From Phytophthora hibernalis (Eukaryota; Oomycota; Peronosporomycetes; Peronosporales; Peronosporaceae), in contig JAAKBF010000007.1 of the NCBI GenBank assembly GCA_012656075.1, positions 992,001 to 1,056,000 on the forward strand: 64,000 bases of DNA, given 5' to 3'. The translations under genes were made by a program, and so were the position numbers. Position 1 is the stretch's first letter. Every line of letters begins with the position of its first letter. A model generated the notes under the pieces. That model saw only the letters and a list, made by a program, of their open reading frames with translations, ran no database searches and was not told the DNA's origin. Of the stretch, positions 22,295 through 32,299 are shown in pieces.

Positions 22295-23059
22295 ATCTTG
22301 CTGGAAAATGAAGTCAACACCATAGTTAAGGTGCGCAAAAGGAAGCAGATACTCAGATAATGTATAAACATAGTCACCTGAGTTCTGCCGCCCACGCAGG
22401 ATAGCAAGCTTACTCTTACCGGCTGCGCTGAAGGCGCCCCACACCATGGCGCTCCCTCCTCCGTTTTGGCGACGCACGTAGACTGAGCAGGGCGATGCAT
22501 GTCGCGCCAGTAGTACTTGAAGCCATCAGGGCCGTCAAGATTAAACTTTTCTTGTCAGAAAAATGGTAAAAATCCATGTTATCAAAAATAGTTAGTATAA
22601 TCCGCCAATAAATGCGTGGAATATGATCAGACTTACCTGGTTTAAGTATGTGCTCTTCAGCCCAGTTCATGCGGGTGGCCTTGTGCGCCGCCGTCAGCGG
22701 CAGCGTGCGGTCCATTTTTGTGTAGACCAAGTGGTCGACGCTCTTGAGCAGCCGCTGGATCGTGCGCAAGGAAGCCTTGACTCCGAAGCGGGTCTTCAGT
22801 TCGGCGGCGAAGCAGTCTCCCTTCGCCGCTGCGCGCACTAAGAGGCGAACCTCTCGCTCACTCAGTACTGGTTGCCTCCTGCCCGCGGACGCTCACCGCC
22901 GTCGTCGCTCTGGGGCCCTCGCTCTTCCTTGATGGCCCTACGCACAGACGTGCGGGATCCGTCGGTCTTCCTCGAAATCTCGCGAAGAGACACACCGCCG
23001 TTGTGCAGGCCGACGATCCACCAATGCTCTCGGTCGCTAAGGGACTTGCCACGGCCCAT
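22271..23059 (-). pseudogene. Tc1/mariner transposase lacking its C-terminal third
   Basis: ATG 23059 starts a helix-turn-helix region (MGRGKSLSDREHWWIVGLHN, ISRKTDGSRTSVRRAI). After a shift near 22860 the second HTH follows (AELKTRFGVKASLRTIQRLL, up to RMNWAEEHI). The catalytic domain begins HFSDKKS with the first Asp, is shifted near 22540, and continues GGGSAMVWGAFSAAGKSKLA and YGVDFIFQQDN with the second Asp. The frame then crosses into the left TIR and ends (ERLREL, stop at 22273-22271). The third catalytic acid and everything after it are missing, so the protein would be inactive even without the shifts. A possible short intron at 22560-22640 (after LKPG) would also fit, and was not resolved. 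Confidence 0.8.
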
Positions 23060-23066
23060 TCAAAAA

Positions 23067-23408
23067 TGAAAGACTCCGGGGAACTCTAGCGCTCTCGCAG
23101 CGGTAAATTTTCTCCATCCATCTGAATTGTTTTGACCATCACTCTTTTAATATAAGAGTTTGTACATAAAAACGCGTTTTTGTGTCATAAAAAGGTACGG
23201 TACTATATTTTGTCGTTGGAGCCGAAAGCGGCAGTCTGTATAGCAGCCCTACCAGAAAACTCGAAACCCAGGTTGTTAACACATGTACCGCCTTCGTACT
23301 ACCAATAAAGAGCCCATATCTAAATCTCAGCTCCTACCTCGGCCTATAGGCTGAGATATCGGAAAAGTCAACCCCAAAAACGGGGTCCTAATGATTTGGC
23401 GCGCACTG
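23067..23408 (-). repeat. Right terminal inverted repeat of the mariner element
   Basis: Inverse partner of 21951-22294. Its inner end lies 8 bases upstream of the transposase ATG. Confidence 0.88.
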
Positions 23409-23477
23409 TAGTACTTAACCCTTTGGCGAGCCCCTTGGATAAACTATACTATACAATGTCAAGATTCTTCGTCCTAA

Positions 23478-23620
23478 AGTGCACAAAATTTAGCCTTTTA
23501 CGATTTCACGGTCTTGACAGAGGCCCGCTTCATATTTACAATCCTCCCTGATGCAGGATAGAGAAAGGCAGGGGTCTAAAGGGCACAAAATGCGTCATTT
23601 TACAAATTCACGGTACGTTT
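23478..23620 (+). repeat. Left subterminal repeats of piggyBac
   Basis: Two degenerate copies of a unit, AAAGTGCACAAAATTTAG at 23475-23495 and AAAGGGCACAAAATGCGTC at 23578-23596, are each followed by a CATTTTAC or CCTTTTAC word and a TCACGGT end. Equivalent words occur near the right terminus at 27481-27570. Such repeats are candidate transposase binding sites. Confidence 0.6.
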
Positions 23621-24293
23621 TCGGGACAGAACTGATTGGCTAATAATTTATTTTCCAGCGTCGACTAGACGAATTCAGTATTCATTGGCTGAAATCCGGC
23701 GTATTTTTGCGGTAAGCATCCGATGTCTTCGTAATTTACCGTGGTGTCCGCGTCTACGCAACGACTGCACGATGACGCGCAACGGATGACGAGTACGCAT
23801 CTCCACGACAGAGCCTACATAGCTGGTGGACGTTCGCTGAATAATAGTGCTACATAAACTCGATGTTGTGCAGCTCGTGAGGTGTTGCATCACCCTATAA
23901 GCAGTAGGATATACCGAGGCCTAACCAAACTCTCCGGCCATCAGTGCTCTTTCTCGCGATCTCAGCAATGTGTTCATAATATGATCTTGCTGTAATTATG
24001 TACCGCGATGGACGCTAATATCTTGTTATTACTATGAACAAGCGTTGATGAATAAATAAATTCTATGTCTTGCTGTAACTGGATGCAAATATTACTATGT
24101 AATGTACCGTATTGCTCATCCGAAGATCAGGGCGCGAAATTTTGGCGCAAACCTATAACCTGATACCTCTCCATATCGATGCGTATCAGTTATAGATATG
24201 TCAGAATTGTGAATTAAATCACACCCCTTTGAGCCTATTGTTCTGTGACATGAACCCCACATACCACACAATCGATTCTGGTTCGGTAGACGA

Positions 24294-27091
24294 ATGCCGA
24301 AGCGCCCGGCGGAGAATGCGGGCGGAAGCACGAGAAAGCGGCGACGGCGGCAGTCACCGCAACCTGCTCCAGGAGCAAGCGACCTTGGGGGTGTGGTCGC
24401 GTTTAATGACGCGTGGGCGTGGATGAAATGCGCCGGGTGGACCTCAAAGCCACCGCCTAGGCAGAGCTTGGACCTTCGCTTTCGGTACATCAGGCCGGGA
24501 GGCAACCCTGATGGCCAGGAAGGAGTTGATTTTCTTCTAGGGAGTCCGCTGTTCTCCGCTACGCAGCTGAAGCGACGGGTATGGTGTCTGCTGGTTTGTT
24601 TCCAGCAATGCAGTGTGTATTGCGGCTTTGGTTCTGTGCAGTACTAACGATGGCCTGTATTGACTGTATGCCAGCCGCAGTCACAGATCCAACAGAAGCC
24701 GCTGCCGCCACCACCACAACAGCAGCAACGCCAAGCGACGATGGAGAGGATCGTGGCCTTATGCAGAAGGTGCTGCCGCCGGTGTTCAACAAGCCGGCGG
24801 CCAGCGCGGGCGCGGACAAGGTCGAGGTGGGGGTCGGGTTGCGGGACGTGCGCGTGGAGGAGGTCGCGGTGATGCGGCATCTGGTATGTGGTGTGTTTGC
24901 GACTTCGGTTCTGTGCGGTACTAACGATGGCCTATATGGATTGTATGCAAGCCGCCGCAGCAGCCGCCACCACCACAACAGCAGCAACGCCAAGCGACGA
25001 TGGAGAAGCTGGTGGCATTATCGGCCAAGATGTAGAATGGGCTGCCGCCGGTGTTCGACAAGCCGGCGGCCAGCGCGGGCGCGGACGAGGTCGGGGTGTG
25101 GGACGTGCGCGTGGAGAAGGTCTCGGTGATGGAAGTGGCGCGGCAGCTGGTACGTGTCATGCTTTTGTTAGCCTATGAGGTTACTGATGGTGGTTCTGGT
25201 GACATGAATTTGTAGTTGGCGCATTACAAGACATTATCGGAACACCTCCACCTTCAGTCACTGAACACCCCACTCCCGGAAGAACGCCTAATTCATGACA
25301 GCGGCCGACGAGAACACCCCGATGCTGCTGCAAGAAGCTTATCTCGACAAATTGGTTGCATTCACCCCCGAACGAGAGTCCTGGATGAAGTCTAAGCTAT
25401 ACCGTCCAGTCGGCACAGCGTTCATCGTGGGACGTGTTTGCCGACGTCCCATGCGAGGCAGGTTCGCTTCTCTCTTTGAGATCCGGTGGCTCGATAGCCA
25501 GTTCCAGAACGTGGTGGAGCATGTCAGTGTTGGCAGTGTTCAGCGTGGCATTACCAATTACGAAGCACTTACCCGGTCAACGGACAACACAGATTGGCAA
25601 GAACTTGTGAGGGGTGACGTGAATGATGATATCGCCGTGAATGACGATGACAATCTGGAGGTGGCCGACCACTACGAAGAATACGATCCTGGGGGTTTGC
25701 TTTCGACCAGTTTGGAGGAAGTGGAGGCCATTCGAAGCTTACGCTTCAAACCCACGGGAGATATTGAAGCGCCTGTCGACATTTTCTAGCGCGCTGATGG
25801 CTCAACGATGACCACTCTCCGTCCGGCCTACAAGCATATGTTCGAACATTCGGCGCCATCAAGCTTCTTCGCCTACTTGCCGGTGTATTTCTGGCGCCAA
25901 GTCCTGTCCGAGGCCAACCTGTACGCAGCTACCTACGACATCAAGATCTCAAGGGCGTTCACACTTGGCGAATTGATGGCTTTCTTCGGTATCATGTTCT
26001 ACATGGCTTTGAACGACAAAGGAGAATACGCAAACTACTGGAGCCAGCAACCAGAGGACTTGATTTTTGGCGGGAGCTCGATCTCGCTCGACAGTGTGAT
26101 GTCCCTCAACCGATACAAACTGCTGCGGCGCTGCTTGAGTTTCAATGCTGTTCCTACCACGCTGGATAGCGACGCTGCTGCTCGTATCAGACCTCTGTTC
26201 AACCTGCTGAAAGTCACCGGCGGCCTCTACATCGACGTTGGGCGAAATGTGGCCCTAGATGAAGCCAGCGTCGCGTGTCGGTCGCGGCAAGGCAGGCACA
26301 TGATCGTTTTCGATCCCATGAAGCCTACTGGAAAGTACCACTTTCGGCTCTACGTTGTCTGCTCGTCCACGTGGATCGCAATCAACTACAAATTGCATTG
26401 TAATAGATGTGATCTTAGAACTCGACTTGACGGTGTGGTTGGCCATGCAGAGGCCCAATTGCTGCGGAAAGAGTTTGACAAGGTGTCGAAAATTCGCCAG
26501 TCCGTGCTGGAAGTGGTGCGGCCGATCTTCGGTACGAAACGGATCGTGAACATGGACAATAACTACACGTCGGTCCAACTACTGCATGCTCTGGAACTCA
26601 AAGGGCTGTATGGTCGGGGTACGATCAAGTCGAACAGCAAACACTTTCCTCGACATACCATCCTCGACGAGAAGAAATGCACCCGCGGTGGTCTCCGCCT
26701 GGCGATCTCCTATGACTACAGCATGATCTCTGCCTTGTGGTGCGATGGAGATGTTGTCAACATGGTGTCCAATGCTGATCCTTCTACTATTACGCCGGTA
26801 TCCCGGATGCTAGGCGATTCAGTTAGAGAATTCGCAGCTCCATCATACATTGGCCAGTACAACCAAAACATGCAGGGCGTCGATCGACTTGATCAGATTC
26901 TAGGCAGATTTTCTATCGCTGACGGCCACTCTTACAAAAAATGGCACAAGAAACTTGCCCTGGCCATGATTGACGTTGCACGGTCGAACGCGTACTTGAC
27001 GCGCCGACTGGCAAGTCCCGACCCAACTGCGCGTGATCCGCACCGGCAGTTTGTGATGGACTTGGCTAGCGAGCTCATGAACGGCAAGTGA
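24294..27091 (+). CDS. piggyBac transposase gene, interrupted, with catalytic DDD intact
   Basis: 24294 starts MPKRPAENAGGSTRKRRRRQ, an oomycete piggyBac-type N-terminus, continuing RYIRPGGNPDGQEGVDFLLG to a possible donor (GTATGG) at about 24579. Middle exons are duplicated (see repeat). 25216 follows a TAG acceptor (LAHYKTLSEHLHLQSL). The main catalytic part runs from 25295, has an in-frame TAG at 25787-25789, and continues open to 27091. In the 25808-27091 frame the catalytic aspartates are D151 (VALDEAS), D250 (NMDNNYT) and D359 (GVDRLDQ). Cys-rich C-terminal sequence (KRRRCIVC) exists only past stops near 27270, so the DNA-binding tail is probably lost. The enzyme cuts and pastes at TTAA. 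The TAG and the lost tail argue that this copy is inactive. Confidence 0.72.
24590..25160 (+). repeat. Direct tandem duplication of a transposase exon (~290-bp units)
   Basis: Unit 1 (about 24590-24886) and unit 2 (about 24887-25160) share GGTTCTGTGC, TACTAACGATGGCCT, a CCACCACCACAACAGCAGCA stretch, and CCGCCGGTGTTC followed by AAGCCGGCGGCCAGCGCGGG. Both end in a GTATGT or GTACGT donor-like site after a CTG. Identity is roughly 85% by eye, so the duplication is not recent. Confidence 0.75.
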
Positions 27092-27477
27092 GCCGAAGCT
27101 CCGAGCGAGGGCCGTATGATCTACGGAACACGGCTGGCAGATGAAAGTTTGGGTGGGGTTGACGGTGAGGATTCCGTTACTCCAACTCGACGGTCGACAC
27201 CCAGCGCCGACAGTCCTCTCCGGCGGTGCACTGCCGTTGCTTCGAAGCAAATTCATGATTAGAAGAGCAGGAAACGGCGCAGGTGCATAGTTTGTCGATC
27301 GCTACCCTACGGAGGTGACAACACACTGCCTCACGCATGGTGTGTACCTCTGCCGCGAAGTGAACGAAACGACACCAACGACCTGGTTGTGCCCAGAGCA
27401 ATCATGGACTTGCATGCGCCTGCACCCTTTGTTCTGATTGGTAGAAACAAAACGCGGTAGCGACGACAGGCTAAAAA

Positions 27478-27576
27478 GCTAAAAGGGCACAAAATGCGCC
27501 ATTGGAGGCCTGCTTTCGCACCGTGTTTTGCAAAACCCCTAAAAGGGCGAATTTGTGCCCTTTTACCGCGAAAGGG
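27478..27576 (-). repeat. Right subterminal repeats of piggyBac
   Basis: AAAAGGGCACAAAATGCGCC at 27480-27499 has the same orientation as the left unit, and the last 35 bp contain an inverted GTGCCCTTTT. The terminal inverted match to the left end covers CCCTTT and GCG with one differing base between. Confidence 0.6.
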
Positions 27577-27609
27577 TTAAGGGTGACTCCTATGTAGTGT
27601 TGGACGATG

Positions 27610-29775
27610 ATATCATGTTTGACTCGATAAACGTAGTGTGCTACAGTACAGGCGGTACGTACCGGGCGATTAACAAGTCATTCCGGTTAACAATCTATAT
27701 TTAGCATTCGAAAACAGTTGCATTGTAGTTCGGGCTAACTATTAATAACTATGGCAGCATGATGCTGCTAGCATCTCAATCAGCGCGTTCACGCCCGTGC
27801 AATGGTCAGGTGGTACAACGCTTCGCGATTTGGGTATTATAGTAGACACATGCGGCAGATCATAACAGTCCCAGCGACTTCTGGCAGGGAGGGTCTTGTG
27901 GTAACCTGCACGACAACGCGGTACATGCTGCCAGCGCCAATAGTTAGTACTGCTAGATTTAGGATCACATGAGAACAGCGAGCTCAAATACTCTACGCGG
28001 CGCCATCAGATACAGGGGCTGCAGACAGGTAGCGCGCATATCCACCAACAAAGCAGGCAGCCAGAGAAGGACGGCTGAAGGACAGGAGAATCATCGAAAT
28101 AATTGCTCCAGAACTTATAAGCCGAGGCGGCGAGAGGGCCCAAATACTACAATGTGATTGGACGCTCTTATATGCCGGTGTCACTATAAGCCGAGGAAGT
28201 CGATACCGGTACATGAATTTCGGAATTAGGAAAGAAAGGAGTTCAAATGACATATTAATTCATTTGACAATTTTCGAGTATTCGAATGAATATTACTATT
28301 CATATTTGGTCTGGTTCGCCCATATTAATATAATAACTCGAATGAGGTCGACGGGCAGAGGTCACATTAATACATTTGAATACAAATGAGTATGCTTGTC
28401 TAAATCACACAGAAACAACGCTTCAGGCCTCAAGCCCAAAGCAACGTTGACGTTAGGCTTTCCTGTCCATTGGCCTTGCTTCCACTGCTGCTCCCACTTA
28501 TTTTAGAAGAAAAAGCCACAACGATGAAATGTGCTCGAGTCCTAGAGCTCGATGTCGTGGAGGATTGGGTCGAACAAGATGTTTCGTTTGTTCAGCAATG
28601 ATGTTCGAAATGACGCGCGACTATCTGCTAAGTATCGAGCGCTGCATCCAGCAATGCTGGCCCGTATCGTAACTGTTCCGACTGACCTACACTTTCCGAC
28701 ACGTAGGCTTCTAGGTAAAGACGGTGCTGTGATCGGAAAGAGAAACTAGTGTAACTGTCGACAAGTCTTTATGTCAGCATCCGAAAGCGATCATACAACC
28801 GCAAGGAAATGGGATGTAGATATCTCTGGGCCGAGAAACCCGACTATTTACATATTCACGCATTTCGACCCAGAGTAATGAGCATTGGCATCGGCAAATT
28901 CATTTGTGAGGGCGGCACCCCAGAGGGGTCACCTATACAGAGCAGCGCATGATAGATAGCGCAATATCTGTCATTCTATTGGTCAACATAACTACCAATA
29001 GCATTGAAATACAACGAGTAGTTCTCTATTGGTGTATTTATCATCCAATAAAATCTGCCACTTGTCTGCAAATAGACACGCACGTAATCTGTGGATGTAA
29101 GAGGCACTGCCCCACGCAAGACATTGAGCCACTTCCGACACAGCGCACGGCGGATCATTCTTCTTTTATAAACACCTACTGGTCAAGCCTCCCTACGCAG
29201 TACATGCCCGTCAAGCTGCAGTACCAAGCCTCCGCCCAACGCGCAAACGCGTTCCTATCAGTCAGTGCCAAAGTGACCGCTCTCTTAGGCAGGAAGGTGA
29301 ATTGAGGGAGCCGTGCCGAGCATCGGTGCGGCTAAGAGGTGTTGTCGCTCCCACGAAGTGTTAATTCCCCCTTTCGGCACTCGAACGAGTATCCCTGCTA
29401 TTGAGTTGTGCTAAACCCCACCAAAGTAGCTCAGTGGTGGAGCTCCCGCAAGGGATGGCTGTGGGTTCGATTCCCATCTTTGGTATCTATTACGTTCGTA
29501 ATAAAAGAGATTCGGGAATGCAAAGTTTGAGTACCTCGTTGATGTGATGCGTGTTTGTGTGTCTGTGTGTGTGTACAACTGCTGGTACTTTGTGATGCAT
29601 GTGTGTAACTGTTTGTATTTTGGGTCTACACGAATGTCGGTTCATGCTTCCTCAGACTGATGTGCTTGATTGTTTAGGTAGTCCTTCTTGAACTGCATTC
29701 GCACGATGTTGCAGTTAATGTTTTTGGCACACAGCAGATGTTGCCAATGTCGAGCAGCAGAAGCAGGTTTTGGTC
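27610..29775 (+). repeat. Left 2.17-kb inverted arm
   Basis: Nearly identical to the inverse of 34629-36793. The only differences I noticed are single-base indels in T runs near 29168 (CTTCTTTTATA against CTTCTTTATA) and near 29727 (TGTTTTTGGC against TGTTTTGGC), plus divergence at the inner boundary. It holds small ORFs (e.g. 28552-28749, 65 codons) of unknown value, a tRNA-like sequence, a TG-rich stretch at 29547-29573, and the 3' end of the protease gene. Confidence 0.9.
29420..29484 (+). ncRNA. tRNA-like sequence with GNRA hairpin in place of the anticodon arm
   Basis: The 65 bases fold as a tRNA. The 7-bp acceptor is ACCAAAG (29420-29426) with CTTTGGT (29478-29484). The D arm is GCTC/GAGC with loop AGTGGTG, including the conserved GG. 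The T arm is GTGGG/CCCAT (one G-T pair) with the consensus loop TTCGATT. Between D and T arms the anticodon arm is replaced by TCCC-GCAA-GGGA, a 4-bp stem with a GNRA tetraloop, then a 5-base variable loop. Box A (TAGCTCAGTGG) and box B (GGTTCGATTCC) of Pol III promoters are intact. It cannot decode. It could be a Pol III promoter module, a tRNA mimic, or a decayed tRNA-derived SINE head. A hairpin TATTAC-GTTC-GTAATA follows at 29488-29503; there is no T-run terminator on this strand. Confidence 0.72.
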
Positions 29776-30897
29776 GTTCAGGAGCGCCTTGTTAGCCTCG
29801 TGCATGAAGTACAGCAAAACGAGGCCGCAGTCGTAGCTGTTGTGCTGCATTGGGGAGGTTGCTACGCTTGGTCGCGTATGGCACTGCCTTCCTGTCAAAC
29901 TTTATCTGTGATTTTATCTTGAAATTCTCGCACATGATCCCCACGATCTCTCGCGTGGTGTGGTAACGCTTGGAATCGACTTGCAGCGAATATGGTTTCA
30001 GGCCCTTAATGAGAAGTACCCGATTTTGCATCACGACGAAGTTCCAGTGCGAATTCATGCACTCTGGAACAAGGATGATCTGGTACTTCTCGCACGGAAA
30101 GCATGCAAATATCCCGAAAACATGCTTGTACGCCGATGTCGTGCTGCCCTGGTTGCTTCAGTACTTCCTCAGGATATTCACAAATCGTTGACCGTCGGAA
30201 TAGAAGGAAGAGGAGCTGGAAGCGATGAGCTCTCGGATGAACTGCGAAACCAGAGGGTCATTGATCCAACCTTCAGGATCCAGTCTCTTTAAGCCGTTCT
30301 TCATGACAGGAATAGAGTACGTCTCATGTTTGCTCCTGAAGGAAACAGCATTAATGCTGCACACCAAAGTTCTTGCCTCCGGCTCCTGAACGCTTGATGC
30401 TGAAGTTGTATCTTCACCTTCATTGATCACCACAAGGAAGTCCTTGCCACCGACGGTTATCTCCGCATCAGGTATGCTCGACACGGTGGCCTGTCGTGTC
30501 GGGTATACTCGCCACTGTAGCCTAGGTCTTTTCGGGTATACTGGACACCTTGAGCCTTTTCGACGTGGTAGCAGTCGTCTGCGGTCTTCGAATTAAGGAC
30601 CTCGTCCGGTAAAGCTCCACATACTCGCCGAGCCGGTTGCGCTTGATAAATTGAGTAAAAAGCCATGAGTTCAGTGCTACTTCTTACGTTTCCGATAACC
30701 CTGGAATACTCATGACGCACTCCACTGAAATAGCACTGCACGACATCTTCTGACCATCCGTTGCGTTTTCTGGACGAGACTGACGGGCGGACACTCAAAT
30801 GCGAGCGTCGGGGAGACTTTCCCGGACGCGATATACGCTTGGATGATGGGTCAACGTCCGATGATAGCAGATCCGCTTCAGAAGCCAAATACCCCAA
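29674..30897 (-). pseudogene. ULP1-type (C48) cysteine protease, frameshifted, 3' end inside the arm
   Basis: Minus frames 30897-30457, 30484-30158, 30058-29792 and 29898-29674 make one broken gene. The start has a basic, Ser-rich region (SKRISRPGKSPRRSHLSVRP) and ELMAFYSIYQAQPARR. LKRLDPEGWINDPLVSQFIR matches the entry motif of ULP1 proteases (WLND...I). MNSHWNFVVMQNRVLLIKGL carries the catalytic His. MQHNSYDCGLVLLYFMHEAN carries the catalytic Gln and Cys. These enzymes remove SUMO-like modifiers. Several frame changes break the gene. The last ~35 codons (NLLLLLDIGNICCVPK onward) lie within the inverted arm, so the arm boundary cuts the coding sequence. Confidence 0.75.
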
Positions 30898-31065
30898 CAG
30901 GTGCGTGGGATGTTCATCGCTTCCGACCTGTCCATTTGTGCTCCTTCGTTGCTAGAACGATTTCGATTCTCTCCACAATTCTGTGATGCGTTGTATCCGT
31001 CATTGCTGCGTGTTTCTTCGTGTCGTCCTTTAAGAAAGTGATAGATGCGAGGGGCTCGGCTACCC

Positions 31066-31207
31066 ACGACAAGGTTTTTAGTAACAATAAGGTTTTCGGT
31101 TATACCCGCCACACGATTAGGTTTTCGGCAAGGTTTTCGTACATACTCGTCACACGATTAGGTTTTCGACAAAACTCGACAAGGTTTTTCGTCTATACTC
31201 GTCGACT
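31066..31207. repeat. Degenerate tandem repeat, ~40-bp unit, about three copies
   Basis: Phrases such as CACACGATTAGGTTTTCG (31111 and 31151) and CAAGGTTTT alternate with TATACTCGTC or TATACCCGCC. Related GTATACTCGCC words recur at 30503-30550, upstream of the protease part. It lies between the recombinase and protease genes. Confidence 0.6.
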
Positions 31208-31594
31208 AGTGTCAGGCATTCGGTTAAGACACGTGACCCCGGTACGTTCAGTCCCAATCGGACCTCTTCGAATCAACGCGTGTCTACGGCCTTGGCGCAG
31301 TTTCGAGGATATCTTCACGGTCCGGGTCTTAAACGACAGCAACCCTGCGTAGCTGTATGTGTCGGGTGATCTTGACGTCGAGGGTCCCCTTCAGGTATAG
31401 ATCGTTAAGGTACTTGCGGACTGCAATAGAACACCGTGACTTGATCGCTCGCCTATGGGTCCTTACGTTGGTTTCAGATTGTGCTGCCTTCGCATAAAAG
31501 CTATTTTTGCGCCCTACTCGAAAAATCCATTTCAGCTGTCGTTGCTGGTCGACGTCGGTGGCGTGCCGTAAAGCACAAATTATAAGGTTTGAAT

Positions 31595-32261
31595 TTATGC
31601 AAGTCTGCTGCCAGGGAGTGGCGGATACCCCACCATTTTGCAAGTTTTGACAGCATTTCGTGCGCCATTTTCGCGGTGAGGCAGCTGCAATTCGAGTGTA
31701 GCGCTCAACCGCGTCCGATTTCCACCTCCCGAACAGTTAAACAGCGAAGCTGCGAAACCCAGCGTTGATGAGAGCCGTTGTGCCACCACTTCTTAGCGAA
31801 TGTGAGCCGTATCGCTCTGGGGCTTGGCCAATTCGCTCAGTCTCGCACTTAATCGCGTTAATCACATGAAGCGCTTGACCATTTCTGGTAGCGTCGATTT
31901 TGCACAACAATGTGGCTGCTGCAACACCGAGTGACTTATGATGCTGCACTAAATTTCATGCAGCTAGTACCAGACAGCACCGCCGATAACCGGACCTCTG
32001 GGACCTGCGAGTTACACCTTCTCCGAATTGGTCAGCTTTGCTTCCTCTAAAACGTATTACCACTACCGTCACCTCTCGCAACGTCTTGGCCTCATTTTGG
32101 TCAATGCCGGCAAATGTTACGTCCGATCGCTGGATAGCGTACGGCTGCACTTGGGACCGAGAGCTAAATATAAGGACCTTTGGAGAAGAAAGAAAAGGCC
32201 CAGGACCGAAGCCCCCAAATGGCTCGGTCCTGGGCGTTGGCAAGTTGAAAAACTTGTGCAT
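31595..32261 (-). pseudogene. Tyrosine recombinase, frameshifted
   Basis: The minus frame 32261-31956 includes SSRSQVQPYAIQRSDVTFAG (probable Arg-I region) and RFRGSKADQFGEGVTRRSQ, a beta-hairpin Lys segment in family terms. 31949-31737 carries RYGSHSLRSGGTTALINAGF, the HxLRxGG box with the second catalytic Arg. After another shift, LFGRWKSDAVERYTRIAA (31745-31690) carries the GRW box and the nucleophile Tyr. Such enzymes cut and rejoin DNA through a 3'-phosphotyrosine. The set matches eukaryotic recombinases of Crypton or DIRS type. At least two frameshifts and one stop interrupt it. Downstream minus ORF 31643-31329 (VGRKNSFYAKAAQSETNVRT) may be its C-terminal extension. Confidence 0.78.
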
Positions 32262-32299
32262 GCACCGGAGAATTGTGATGGGGAATCTTCTGCATCACC

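Larger units (their letters stand above)
21951..23408 (-). mobile_element. Tc1/mariner fold-back element with ~343-bp TIRs
   Basis: Both outer ends read CAGTGCGCGCCAAATCATTA inward and are flanked by TA (21949-21950 and 23409-23410), the Tc1/mariner target duplication. The arms, 21951-22294 and 23067-23408, are nearly identical, with a one-base length difference visible in a G/C run near each end. The interior is a transposase on the minus strand that stops inside the left arm. Total length is 1458 bp. Confidence 0.88.
23419..27576 (+). mobile_element. piggyBac-type transposon flanked by TTAA
   Basis: The element begins CCCTTTGGCG just after TTAA (23415-23418) and ends CGCGAAAGGG just before TTAA (27577-27580). 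This is the exact piggyBac target duplication with CCC...GGG termini. Subterminal repeats occur at both ends. The + strand encodes a piggyBac transposase with all three catalytic aspartates. The length is 4158 bp. The left end lies 10 bp from the mariner element. Confidence 0.9.

Noticed and set aside
24116..24505. Minus-strand ORF over the piggyBac 5' end
   Set aside because: Overlaps the better supported + strand exon starting at 24294 and has no domain.
28552..28749. 65-codon ORF present in both arms and partly at 42021
   Set aside because: Repetition of the ORF follows from repetition of the DNA; there are no synonymous-biased differences to argue for coding.
29547..29573. TG-rich microsatellite as a regulatory or telomeric repeat
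   Set aside because: A short, imperfect TG run inside the arms, with no feature beyond ordinary simple sequence.
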